The notes below the pieces were generated by a model. The model did no database searches. It was not told the origin of the DNA and saw only the letters and a program-made list of their open reading frames with translations. From Alphaproteobacteria bacterium (GTDB lineage Bacteria > Pseudomonadota > Alphaproteobacteria > RF32 > CAG-239), in NCBI GenBank assembly GCA_017484225.1, contig JAFUTN010000010.1, positions 1 to 38,446 on the forward strand: a stretch of DNA of 38,446 nt, in the 5' to 3' direction. Position 1 is the first letter of the stretch, and every line of letters begins with the position of its first letter. Shown here piece by piece: positions 26,678 to 33,577 of the stretch. The position numbers were made by a program, and so were the translations under genes.

Positions 26678-27698
26678 ACCGGCGCAGCTGTCTTCTTTTT
26701 GCACTAACCCGAATCCGAGTGTTAAATGTATTGTGCTTTTCGGAACAAATGAGGGGTTGATCAGCGAATGGCAAAATAAGTGTGCGGTTGCCGTGTGTGA
26801 TGACACCGGAGATGCTTTCCGTTTCACGCAATTTGATGCGGAAGATATATCTAAGGACGGCAACGAATTGTATGGCGAGTATCATGCTCAATCTTTGATG
26901 GGCGGAAGGCGCGTTGTTGTGGTCAAAAATGCAGATGCAAAAATAGCCGATATTTTGAAGAAAATGCTGCCGGAAACAAAATCCGATAACTTACTGATTA
27001 TCACATCAGATTCGTATAACACGAAAACGTCATTGATTACATGGGCAAAAGACCGAGCGGATATTTATACCGTCGGGTGCTATGAAGACAGGGACGGGGA
27101 TATTGCTTCCAGTGCGGAAAAAATGTTGCGGGAAAGGGGAATATCTATTACTCCGCCGGTGTTACAAATGCTGGCGGCAAAGCTTTCGCCGGATCGCAAA
27201 ATGAATCAGGGTGAAATAGATAAGCTGGAAACATATTTGGGAGAACGTAAATATGTTGAAGCAGATGATGTGGCAAAGGCAGTCAGTGATATTGCCGGAG
27301 CTAACTATGATGATTTATGCTATTTTACTGCCGAGGGCAACACGGATAAGGCGTGCGCTTTGTATAATCGGTTGCTGAAAGAGGGAGAAAATACGGCAAC
27401 TTTGGTTCGGCAAATTTCGTATCATTTTGCCAAACTTTTGAATGTGGCTGCCGAGTTGGAAAACGGAAAATCGGCAGAGGAAGCCATTAAAATTTTACGT
27501 CCGGCGTTAGTTTTTTATCGTAAGGATTCTTTTTTACGTCAACTGAAAATTTGGCGCAAGGAGCGGATTTTAGGCGCGCTTTCTATGCTTTATGATTGCG
27601 AACGTGATTGTAAAACAACCGGAATTCCGGCAGAAATTGTGGCAGAGTATTGTATTTTACGTCTTACCGGTGCGGCTAACAAATTTAAGAGAATGTGA
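26667..27698 (+). CDS. holA: DNA polymerase III subunit delta
   Basis: Delta opens the beta sliding clamp in the clamp loader. The 343-residue protein shows the family layout: an N-terminal AAA-like domain (CIVLFGTNEGLISEWQ; SLMGGRRVVVVKNAD; LLIITSD), helical domain II (EIDKLETYLGERKYVEADDV) and the C-terminal collar (EGENTATLVRQISYHFAKLL, FYRKDSFLRQLKIW). The ATG at 26667 overlaps lptE by 11 nt; a GTG at 26655 is the alternative. Confidence 0.92.
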   Translation: MNIKPAQLSSFCTNPNPSVKCIVLFGTNEGLISEWQNKCAVAVCDDTGDAFRFTQFDAEDISKDGNELYGEYHAQSLMGGRRVVVVKNADAKIADILKKMLPETKSDNLLIITSDSYNTKTSLITWAKDRADIYTVGCYEDRDGDIASSAEKMLRERGISITPPVLQMLAAKLSPDRKMNQGEIDKLETYLGERKYVEADDVAKAVSDIAGANYDDLCYFTAEGNTDKACALYNRLLKEGENTATLVRQISYHFAKLLNVAAELENGKSAEEAIKILRPALVFYRKDSFLRQLKIWRKERILGALSMLYDCERDCKTTGIPAEIVAEYCILRLTGAANKFKRM

Positions 27699-27744
27699 AA
27701 TATGCGCGAATAATTTTTCTTTAGGAATGCAGGTAAAATCTTTC

Positions 27745-27773
27745 TTTACTTTTCGGTATCTATTTGTTATCAT
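27745..27773 (+). promoter_or_regulatory. Promoter of leader RNA B / LRR gene B
   Basis: TTTACT (27745-27750), 17-nt spacer, TATCAT (27768-27773). The -10 is identical to that of copy C. The transcript would begin at the first hairpin of the leader. Confidence 0.6.
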
Positions 27774-27777
27774 GAAA

Positions 27778-27982
27778 CCTAGAGTGTGAAAAAACACATT
27801 CTAGGGCGTGACAACCCTTCAATTAAGCAACGCATGGAACTGCGATTTTTGGTTTATACCGATAATTCGTCTTATTTAGGCGGATGTCGGTGTTATAAGG
27901 CTTTGTAAAAGTGCAAAAGCACCGAGCCATTTGCTTAATTGTGGTTTGTCAACATCCGCCCACCATTTTAGGTGGCTTTTTT
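27778..27982 (+). ncRNA. Structured leader RNA, copy B (best-formed member)
   Basis: The 5' hairpin CCTAGAGTGTG/CACATTCTAGG (27778-27805) has 11 bp. The closing stem has GGGCG (27804-27808) with CGCCC (27957-27961), and TGACAACC (27809-27816) with GGTTTGTCA (27943-27951). P2 is CAATTAAGCAA (27820-27830) with TTGCTTAATTG (27931-27941), a perfect 11 bp; then a CGCA/TGCG hairpin. P5 is CGGTG (27888-27892) with CACCG around a conserved ATAAGGC. GGCGGATGT (27879-27887) is complementary to ACATCCGCC (27952-27960), giving a possible pseudoknot. The terminator CCACC/GGTGG plus six T (27960-27982) lies 32 nt before the start codon of LRR gene B. Pairings recur in copies A and C. Confidence 0.85.
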
Positions 27983-28014
27983 ATTAACTTTTTTAGATGA
28001 AGAGGATGTTTGTG

Positions 28015-28803
28015 ATGAAATGTTTTAATTTTGTTTTTATGCTTATGATGTTGTGCGCAAACCAATCTTATGCTGCTTGCAACGCCGAAACCGGCAAAGA
28101 TGATGATGGCGACTACTGCGGTTCGTGGGATTGCGGCGCTACCGGCAGCAACGTTACATGTACCCTTTCCAAGGGCACACTGACCATTTCCGGCGAAGGC
28201 GAAATGAAGGATTATACTGCAAATACAAATGGCAGTGAAAGCGCTTATCCAAGACTTTGGATCCCAAGAACTCCTTGGAGTGGCAAATATGTCACAAAAG
28301 CTGTTATTGAGGGAAATGTAACCAGAATCGGAGATTTGACATTTGCCGGAGAAAAATACCTAACCGAAATCAGTGGAACCGAAAATTTGCAGTCCATAGG
28401 TGCGAGTGCTTTTAATCGAACATCTTTGAGCAGTGTGGATATTCCAAATGTTACGCACTTAGGGGCTGGAGCATTTCATATGGCATCAAGCCTACAATAT
28501 GTGAATATGCGTGACGATGTGGTTTTATTGAATAATGACTGGTTTAGTTATCTCTATGGAACATTTAAGGATGTTAATGTAGTAAAAAACTCTTGCGTCA
28601 CTAACCCCGAAACCGGTATGAAAACTTGCGGAAGTTGCGGAGAAAAATTCGTGCAAGCAGGTGTAGGATGTGTGGATAAATGTTATAAAGATTATATGCC
28701 ATGCTCCGGATACTGCTGTCTGCGCACACGCTATACCTTGCAAGAAGCCGACGAGGCAACATCAAACGATAACGAAAACATGATTGAATGGATTTTTGAG
28801 TGA
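28015..28803 (+). CDS. Secreted BspA-type leucine-rich-repeat protein (family member B)
   Basis: The protein has 262 residues. Signal peptide MKCFNFVFMLMMLCANQSYA; the mature part starts AC. The first domain (GTLTISGEGEMKDY, then TPWSGKYVTKAVIEGNVTRI) is the classic start of BspA/LRR_5 proteins, followed by about four short LRRs (LTEISGTENLQSIGASAF, LSSVDIPNVTHLGAGAFH) and a Cys-rich segment (CGSCGEKFV to CSGYCCLRTRY). The tail RYTLQEAD...ENMIEWIFE is shared with members A and C. The start at 28015 is preferred over 27997 because AGAGGA lies at the right distance and member C has the same AGGATGTTTG context. Preceded by leader RNA B, followed by the 265-bp inverted repeat. Confidence 0.88.
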   Translation: MKCFNFVFMLMMLCANQSYAACNAETGKDDDGDYCGSWDCGATGSNVTCTLSKGTLTISGEGEMKDYTANTNGSESAYPRLWIPRTPWSGKYVTKAVIEGNVTRIGDLTFAGEKYLTEISGTENLQSIGASAFNRTSLSSVDIPNVTHLGAGAFHMASSLQYVNMRDDVVLLNNDWFSYLYGTFKDVNVVKNSCVTNPETGMKTCGSCGEKFVQAGVGCVDKCYKDYMPCSGYCCLRTRYTLQEADEATSNDNENMIEWIFE

Positions 28804-29068
28804 AAAATATCCGCAGTCATCTTGAGGGATTCCCACGTCGCTACGCTCCTCGGAATGACCGTAAGGTAGGAAACGTCATTGCGAGGGAGTGAAACGACCG
28901 TCGCAATCTCCTTGAACAAAGATCTCATGTTTCAGGAACAGAGTCTATTGTTACGCACTGCATAACAACACACACTTTTCTTGCTTAAAAAAGATTTTTA
29001 CTGAGATTCCCACGTCGCTACGCTCCTCGGAATGACAGCGAAATATTAATTTGCCGAGATTATCGGTT
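28804..29068 (+). repeat. Left arm of a 265-bp inverted repeat flanking pfkB (contains palindromic units)
   Basis: Starts at the stop codon of LRR gene B and is nearly identical to the reverse complement of 30225-30489. It contains two dispersed palindromic unit types: X (GGAATGAC ends with the core GTCGCTACGCTCCTCG; at 28829-28859 and 29005-29037) and Y (GTCATTGCGAGGGAGTGAAA, then CGACCGTCGCAATCTCC; 28876-28911). A nested hairpin at 29059-29090 (ATTATCGG/CCGATAAT and ATTGC/GCAAT) begins in its last bases. This block and the next 136 bp form the 28804-29204 gap; no gene is visible in it. Confidence 0.88.
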
Positions 29069-29148
29069 ATTGCTCCGCAATCCCGATAATGAAAGAAAAA
29101 AGAGTGCGCCCGATAATGAGACTATTTTTCACATTTTAATTATAAGGC

Positions 29149-29177
29149 TTGAATTTTTATCGGCAACAGTGTAAAAA
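29149..29177 (+). promoter_or_regulatory. Probable pfkB promoter
   Basis: TTGAAT (29149-29154), 17-nt spacer, TAAAAA (29172-29177); the start codon at 29205 follows a GGAGGG ribosome-binding site. Located inside the segment enclosed by the inverted repeat. Confidence 0.4.
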
Positions 29178-29204
29178 AAATAAAGTTGTTTAACGGAGGG
29201 AAAA

Positions 29205-30224
29205 ATGAATTCCGAAGATACCATTTATGATGTTCTCGGCATTGGGAATGCCGTTGTTGATGTTTTAGCAAAAGTAGGCGACAGTTTTTTAACCGAACGC
29301 AATTTGCCGAAAGGCTCTATGACTTATGTTGAAGCAGCCGAAGCCGGTAAAATTTATAATGATATTATTCCTGAACGCCAAGTTTCCGGAGGTTCTGCCG
29401 CCAATACGGTTGCCGGACTGGCATCTCTCGGTGCTGATTGTGCTTTTATCGGTAAGGTTCATGATGATGAATTGGGTAAAGTGTTTAAACGTGATATCGG
29501 TGCCGCCGGTATTGATTGCTTTACCAAACCTCTTGATGAGGGGCCGGCAACCGCACGCAGTATTGTTCTTGTTACACCGGATACGCAGCGCTCAATGTTT
29601 ACATATCTCGGAGCAGCTAAAAAGCTTTCTAAAGAAGATATTGATGAAAAAATGATTGCTCAGTCAAAAATCATTTTTATTGAGGGGTATTTGTGGGATT
29701 CCGAAAGTTCACACGAAGCACTTGTTTATGCCTGCAATTTGGCGCATAAATACGAACGCAGTGTTGCTTTCAGCGTATCAGATACTTCATGCGTAAAAAA
29801 TCACCGTGTGCAAATGTTGGAATTTATTCAAAAGTATGCTGATATTCTGTTTGCCAATGAGGAAGAGTTAAAAGCTTTGTTTGAAGAAGACAATTTTTAC
29901 AAATGCCTTGACTTAATTAAACCGATGGCTCAAATTTCCGCCATTACCCGAGATTCTCGCGGTTCGGTTGTAGTAAACGGACGTGAAAAAATCTTTGTTG
30001 AAGCCGAACAAATGGAAAAAGATGTTGTGGATTCAACCGGAGCCGGCGATATATATGCAGCCGGATTTTTGTATGGCATGGTGAAGGGACGCAGTTTGGG
30101 AACTTGCGCCATAATTGCCAGCATTGCCGCCTCTGAGGTAATTACACACTACGGTGCCAGACCGGAAATATCACTCCGCGGGCTTGTGCGTAATCGCTTA
30201 TTGCAATATGGTAAAAAAGCCTGA
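29205..30224 (+). CDS. PfkB-family sugar/nucleoside kinase (adenosine-kinase-like)
   Basis: The protein has 339 residues. N-terminal ribokinase fold with GIGNAVVDVLAKVGD and substrate-binding GGSAANTVAGLASLGA; the C-terminal PfkB signature DSTGAGDIYAAGF has the anion hole and catalytic base GAGD (279-282). TYLGAAKKLS and the overall sequence match the putative adenosine kinases (PfkB subfamily) common in Alphaproteobacteria; substrate specificity is inferred. It is a single-gene unit enclosed by a 265-bp inverted repeat whose right arm starts immediately after its stop codon. Confidence 0.9.
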   Translation: MNSEDTIYDVLGIGNAVVDVLAKVGDSFLTERNLPKGSMTYVEAAEAGKIYNDIIPERQVSGGSAANTVAGLASLGADCAFIGKVHDDELGKVFKRDIGAAGIDCFTKPLDEGPATARSIVLVTPDTQRSMFTYLGAAKKLSKEDIDEKMIAQSKIIFIEGYLWDSESSHEALVYACNLAHKYERSVAFSVSDTSCVKNHRVQMLEFIQKYADILFANEEELKALFEEDNFYKCLDLIKPMAQISAITRDSRGSVVVNGREKIFVEAEQMEKDVVDSTGAGDIYAAGFLYGMVKGRSLGTCAIIASIAASEVITHYGARPEISLRGLVRNRLLQYGKKA

Positions 30225-30489
30225 AACCGATAATCTCGGCTGATTAATATTCAGCTGTCATTCCGAGGAGCGTAGCGACGTGGGAATCCCCGTAAAGATT
30301 TTTTTTAAGCAAGAAAGTGTTTATTATTATGCAGTGCGTAACAATAGACTCCGTTCCTGAAACAGGAGATCTTTGTTCAAGGAGATTGCGACGGTCGTTT
30401 CACTCCCTCGCAATGACGTTTCCTACCTTACAGTCATTCCGAGTAGCGTAGCGACGTGGGACTCCCTCAAGATGACGGCGGATATTTTT
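30225..30489 (-). repeat. Right arm of the 265-bp inverted repeat flanking pfkB
   Basis: Begins directly after the pfkB TGA and ends at the stop codon of LRR gene C. On the minus strand it reproduces 28804-29068 with scattered substitutions, including X units (30257-30290, 30432-30465) and a Y unit (30383-30417). The match continues into the 3' coding ends of genes B and C. Confidence 0.88.
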
Positions 30490-31326
30490 TTACTCAAAAA
30501 TCCATTCAATCATATTTTCATAATCATCACTTGTTGCCTCGTCTGCTTCCGGCAGAGTGTAACGAAGCTTGATTCTTGCGCACACATCTTTATTGGTAGC
30601 ATACCATCCTTCATCACATTCTATCATACTGCCGTCAGTCGGGCGGTTGTTACACATACCACCGGTCCAATAATATTTTTCACTGTTGCACTGATTTTCT
30701 CCGGCTAAAGAAAAGTGGCTGCTAAAGTCTTTGGTTAAAAATTCATCATGACTTGCATAGTAATAATTTTCAAACAAGGCTTTTACTCTGTTGCAGTTGC
30801 TACCTTTACAGGTAATATTTAAATTTTTTGCCTCGTCTCTACCAAAAGCACTCATTTGAATTAAAGTTACGGAATCGGGAATCAGTAAATTTTGCAAATA
30901 ACCTCCGGCAAAAGCTTGCGCTCCGATTGTTGTAACAGAATCCGGCAATTCCAGTGTTCTGATATGGTGTCCTTCAAACGCATCCCACTTAACGTCGGTT
31001 ACGGTGTTGCCTAAGGTTAATTTTTCTATCGGAATTGTGTAAAATGCTCCTTCTCCGACATTGCTTACTCCCTGAATATCCACCGATTTAATCTGACTTT
31101 TATATTTCAACCACGGACTGTCTGATGTGCAAACCATTGGTGTTCCGAAGCAATGCGGGTTAAAATGACTCATTTCTCCGCTGCCGGTTATTTTCATATT
31201 TCCTTCGCTGTCAAGGGTTGCCGTGCAATCGGCACCGCAAGGCCATGTTCCGATAATTCCGGCAGTTTCGGCATTTGCCTGTGTGGCAAAAAAAATTAAC
31301 GCTATCGCAAATATTAAATGTTTCAT
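30490..31326 (-). CDS. Secreted BspA-type leucine-rich-repeat protein (family member C)
   Basis: The protein has 278 residues. Signal peptide MKHLIFAIALIFFATQANA, mature from ETAG. GTWPCGADCTATLDSEGNMK, then ITGSGEMSHF is the BspA-type first domain; five LRR-like repeats follow (IKSVDIQGVSNVGEGAFY, IEKLTLGNTVTDVKWDAF, IRTLELPDSVTTIGAQAF, LQNLLIPDSVTLIQMSAF). Then a Cys-containing region and the shared tail RYTLPEAD...ENMIEWIFE. The start at 31326 matches the start chosen for B (AGGATGTTTGAA before ATG). Preceded by leader RNA C. Convergent with pfkB across the right repeat arm. Likely surface or periplasmic; ligand unknown. Confidence 0.88.
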   Translation of the reverse strand: MKHLIFAIALIFFATQANAETAGIIGTWPCGADCTATLDSEGNMKITGSGEMSHFNPHCFGTPMVCTSDSPWLKYKSQIKSVDIQGVSNVGEGAFYTIPIEKLTLGNTVTDVKWDAFEGHHIRTLELPDSVTTIGAQAFAGGYLQNLLIPDSVTLIQMSAFGRDEAKNLNITCKGSNCNRVKALFENYYYASHDEFLTKDFSSHFSLAGENQCNSEKYYWTGGMCNNRPTDGSMIECDEGWYATNKDVCARIKLRYTLPEADEATSDDYENMIEWIFE

Positions 31327-31361
31327 TTCAAACATCCTTTCATTAAGTTAAAAAAGTTAAT

Positions 31362-31560
31362 AAAAAAACCACCGAAAATGGTGGGCGGATGTTGACAAAC
31401 CACAACGAAACTACAATGGCTCAGCCTATTTGGCATTGCCTTATTTAGCTGACATCCGCTCACAGCAAATGCGAACATCAGTAACAAAAAATGCGCCGGT
31501 TTTCCCGACCAGTTTCATTGAAAGGTTGTCACGCCCTAAAATGTGCTTTTGCCACATTTC
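31362..31560 (-). ncRNA. Structured leader RNA, copy C
   Basis: Minus strand. 5' hairpin AAATGTG/CACATTT with loop GCAAAAG; closing stem GGGCG (31536-31532) with CGCCC, and TGACAACC (31531-31524) with GGTTTGTCA (31401-31393). P2 is CAATGAAACT (31520-31511) with AGTTTCGTTG (31412-31403), 10 bp with one G-U. P5 is CAGCT with GGCTG around ATAAGGC. Internal GCGGATGT (31459-31452) is complementary to ACATCCGC (31392-31385). Terminator CCACC/GGTGG with seven T (31384-31362), about 36 nt before LRR gene C. Confidence 0.83.
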
Positions 31561-31566
31561 AGAAGA

Positions 31567-31595
31567 ATGATAGCAAAAATTTTTTTGCTTGTAAA
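31567..31595 (-). promoter_or_regulatory. Promoter of leader RNA C / LRR gene C
   Basis: Minus strand: TTTACA (31595-31590), 17-nt spacer, TATCAT (31572-31567). Divergent from the macA promoter. Confidence 0.6.
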
Positions 31596-31630
31596 GAGAG
31601 TTATACAAACCGAAAATGCACAATTTTTTC

Positions 31631-31659
31631 TTGTTAATGCCTTTTTTTCGGACTATAAA
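31631..31659 (+). promoter_or_regulatory. Promoter of the macAB-type operon
   Basis: TTGTTA (31631-31636), 17-nt spacer, TATAAA (31654-31659), about 26 nt before the macA ATG, which has AAGGG upstream. Confidence 0.55.
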
Positions 31660-31691
31660 TATAGGGTATATTTTCGCAAAGGGATTAGAAT

Positions 31692-32870
31692 ATGATTGAG
31701 TATAATAGCTTAAAAGAACACAAAAAAACAATATGTTACGCTGTCATAGCACTGCTTGCCGTTTGTGGCGGATACAAATATTTTCACAAAACAAATGCCG
31801 AAAAAACATTTAAAACCGCCGAAGTTGCCGTAACCGATATCACGGAAAGTATAACCGCATCAGGCACAATAAATCCGCTTTCCACCATAACCATCGGCAC
31901 GCAGGCATCCGGTCGCATTGCCGAAATTTATGTTGACTATAATTCCGAGGTTAAAGAAGGACAGCTTTTAGCTTTAATAGACCAAGATAATGCAAAAGCA
32001 AACGTGGCACAACGTGAAGCCTCTTTGGAAATTGCCCGCGCTCAAGTTGCCGTGGAAGAAAACAATATTAAATATTTCAAAAAAGCTCTTGATCGTATTT
32101 CAAAATTAAATGCTTCAAAATATTCTACCGAAAAAGAACTTGAGGCTGCCGAGCGTGATTACGATAATTCGGTAGCTCAGCTTGCTTTGGAAAAGGCTCA
32201 GGTTAAACAGGCCGAAGCGTCATTAAACTCAGCAAAAACAGAACTCTCTTACACCGAAATAAAATCACCGGTGAACGGGGTTGTTATTTCTAAAGCTGTT
32301 GAGGTCGGACAAACCGTTGCCGCAAGTTTTTCCACACCGGAATTATTTTCCGTTGCCGAAGATTTAACAAAAATGCAAATAGAAGCCTCGGTTGTTGAAG
32401 CAGACATTGCTAAAGTGAAAGATGGACAATCCGTGCGCTTTTCGGTTGACAGTTATCCTGATGAATTTTTTGTCGGTAAGGTTACTCAGGTTCGCAATAA
32501 AGCAATTACCACCTCAAACGTTGTTACTTATACTGTTGTAATCGGGATAGATAATACAGATATGAAACTGCGCCCCGGAATGACGGCTAACGTGGAAATT
32601 ATCACTGCCGAAGAAAAAAACATATTAGCTGTTCCAAACCAAGCATTGCGCTTTTATATGGATGAAGGAGATGATGCAAAACGCTATAATGACAGAGGAA
32701 TTTGGATTTTGCAGCATGGCAAACCGGAAAGAATTTCCGTTAAAATCGGTGTCAGTGACGATAACAATACTCAAATAGTGTCAGACAAGATACAAGCCGG
32801 CGACAAAGTTATTCTCTCAAAATCAGATACCGAAGTAACAAAACAAATGAGATTAAGGATGCCGCGTTAA
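31692..32870 (+). CDS. macA: MacA-like periplasmic adaptor (HlyD family)
   Basis: Adaptor subunit joining a MacB-type ABC transporter to an outer-membrane channel. The protein has 392 residues. An N-terminal membrane anchor (about 13-28), lipoyl half-motifs (GTQASGRIAEIYVDYNSEV, and IKSPVNGVVISKAVEVGQTV) flanking a long alpha hairpin (about 95-185), then the beta-barrel domain (LRPGMTANVEI) and the membrane-proximal domain. Its stop overlaps the ATPase start (TAATG). No TolC gene in the window. Confidence 0.9.
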   Translation: MIEYNSLKEHKKTICYAVIALLAVCGGYKYFHKTNAEKTFKTAEVAVTDITESITASGTINPLSTITIGTQASGRIAEIYVDYNSEVKEGQLLALIDQDNAKANVAQREASLEIARAQVAVEENNIKYFKKALDRISKLNASKYSTEKELEAAERDYDNSVAQLALEKAQVKQAEASLNSAKTELSYTEIKSPVNGVVISKAVEVGQTVAASFSTPELFSVAEDLTKMQIEASVVEADIAKVKDGQSVRFSVDSYPDEFFVGKVTQVRNKAITTSNVVTYTVVIGIDNTDMKLRPGMTANVEIITAEEKNILAVPNQALRFYMDEGDDAKRYNDRGIWILQHGKPERISVKIGVSDDNNTQIVSDKIQAGDKVILSKSDTEVTKQMRLRMPR

Positions 32871-33577
32871 TGAGTAACACATTAATAAAATTAAGTAACA
32901 TCCGCAAAAGCTATCCGCTTGACGGCTTTGATTTAGAAATTCTGAAAGGAATAAATTTGGAAATAAATCAAGGAGAATTTGTTGCTATTATGGGCCCTTC
33001 CGGTTCGGGAAAATCAACGTTAATGAACATCCTCGGTTGTTTAGATACTCCGACATCAGGCAGTTATATGCTTGACGGTAAAAATGTAGAAAACCTCTCC
33101 GCAGATGAACTGGCAGAAATACGTAACCAAAAAATCGGATTTGTTTTTCAAGGTTTCAACCTTTTGTCTCGCACTTCTGCCTTAGAAAATGTTGAATTAC
33201 CGATGGTTTATGCCGGTATAGATGAAAAAGAACGCCGCCGCAAGGCCATAAAAGCATTGGAAAGCGTCGGATTGCGTGAACGTATGCACCATCAACCGAA
33301 TCAACTTTCCGGAGGACAGCAGCAACGAGTAGCCATTGCCCGAGCCATTGTAAATAATGCTCCGATAATTTTTGCCGACGAGCCGACAGGAAACTTGGAT
33401 ACCAAAATGAGTATGGAAATAATGGACTTGTTCACCAAACTCAATAAAGAGCTGCAAAGAACAATTATTTTGGTAACCCATGAGGAAGATATTGCACTGT
33501 ATGCAAAACGCATAATTAAAATCGTTGACGGTGAAATTCATTCGGATTTTCCAAACAAACAAAAGGCAAGCCAATGA
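32870..33577 (+). CDS. MacB-type ABC transporter ATPase
   Basis: A 235-residue ATPase of the LolD/MacB group. Walker A GPSGSGKST, Q-loop FVFQGFNLLSRTSALENVELP (the LolD/MacB signature region), ABC signature LSGGQQQRVAIARA, Walker B PIIFADEPTGNLD and H-loop VTHEEDI. It is separate from its permease, unlike E. coli MacB where both are one chain. Overlaps the permease gene by 4 nt (ATGA). Confidence 0.94.
   Translation: MSNTLIKLSNIRKSYPLDGFDLEILKGINLEINQGEFVAIMGPSGSGKSTLMNILGCLDTPTSGSYMLDGKNVENLSADELAEIRNQKIGFVFQGFNLLSRTSALENVELPMVYAGIDEKERRRKAIKALESVGLRERMHHQPNQLSGGQQQRVAIARAIVNNAPIIFADEPTGNLDTKMSMEIMDLFTKLNKELQRTIILVTHEEDIALYAKRIIKIVDGEIHSDFPNKQKASQ

Noticed and set aside
27778..27982. Leader RNA as an integron attC site or T-box riboswitch
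   Set aside because: No RYYYAAC/GTTRRRY core pair at the ends, no integrase, and the element is upstream of and co-oriented with its gene; no T-box antiterminator sequence or specifier loop is recognisable.
28929..29204. tRNA or other classic RNA gene in the 400-bp gap before pfkB
   Set aside because: No cloverleaf, CCA end or GTTCRA loop seen; the gap is explained by palindromic repeats, a nested hairpin and a weak promoter.
30373..30708. Plus-strand ORF across the right repeat arm
   Set aside because: Begins in repeat sequence and runs antisense through LRR gene C; no supporting start signals.
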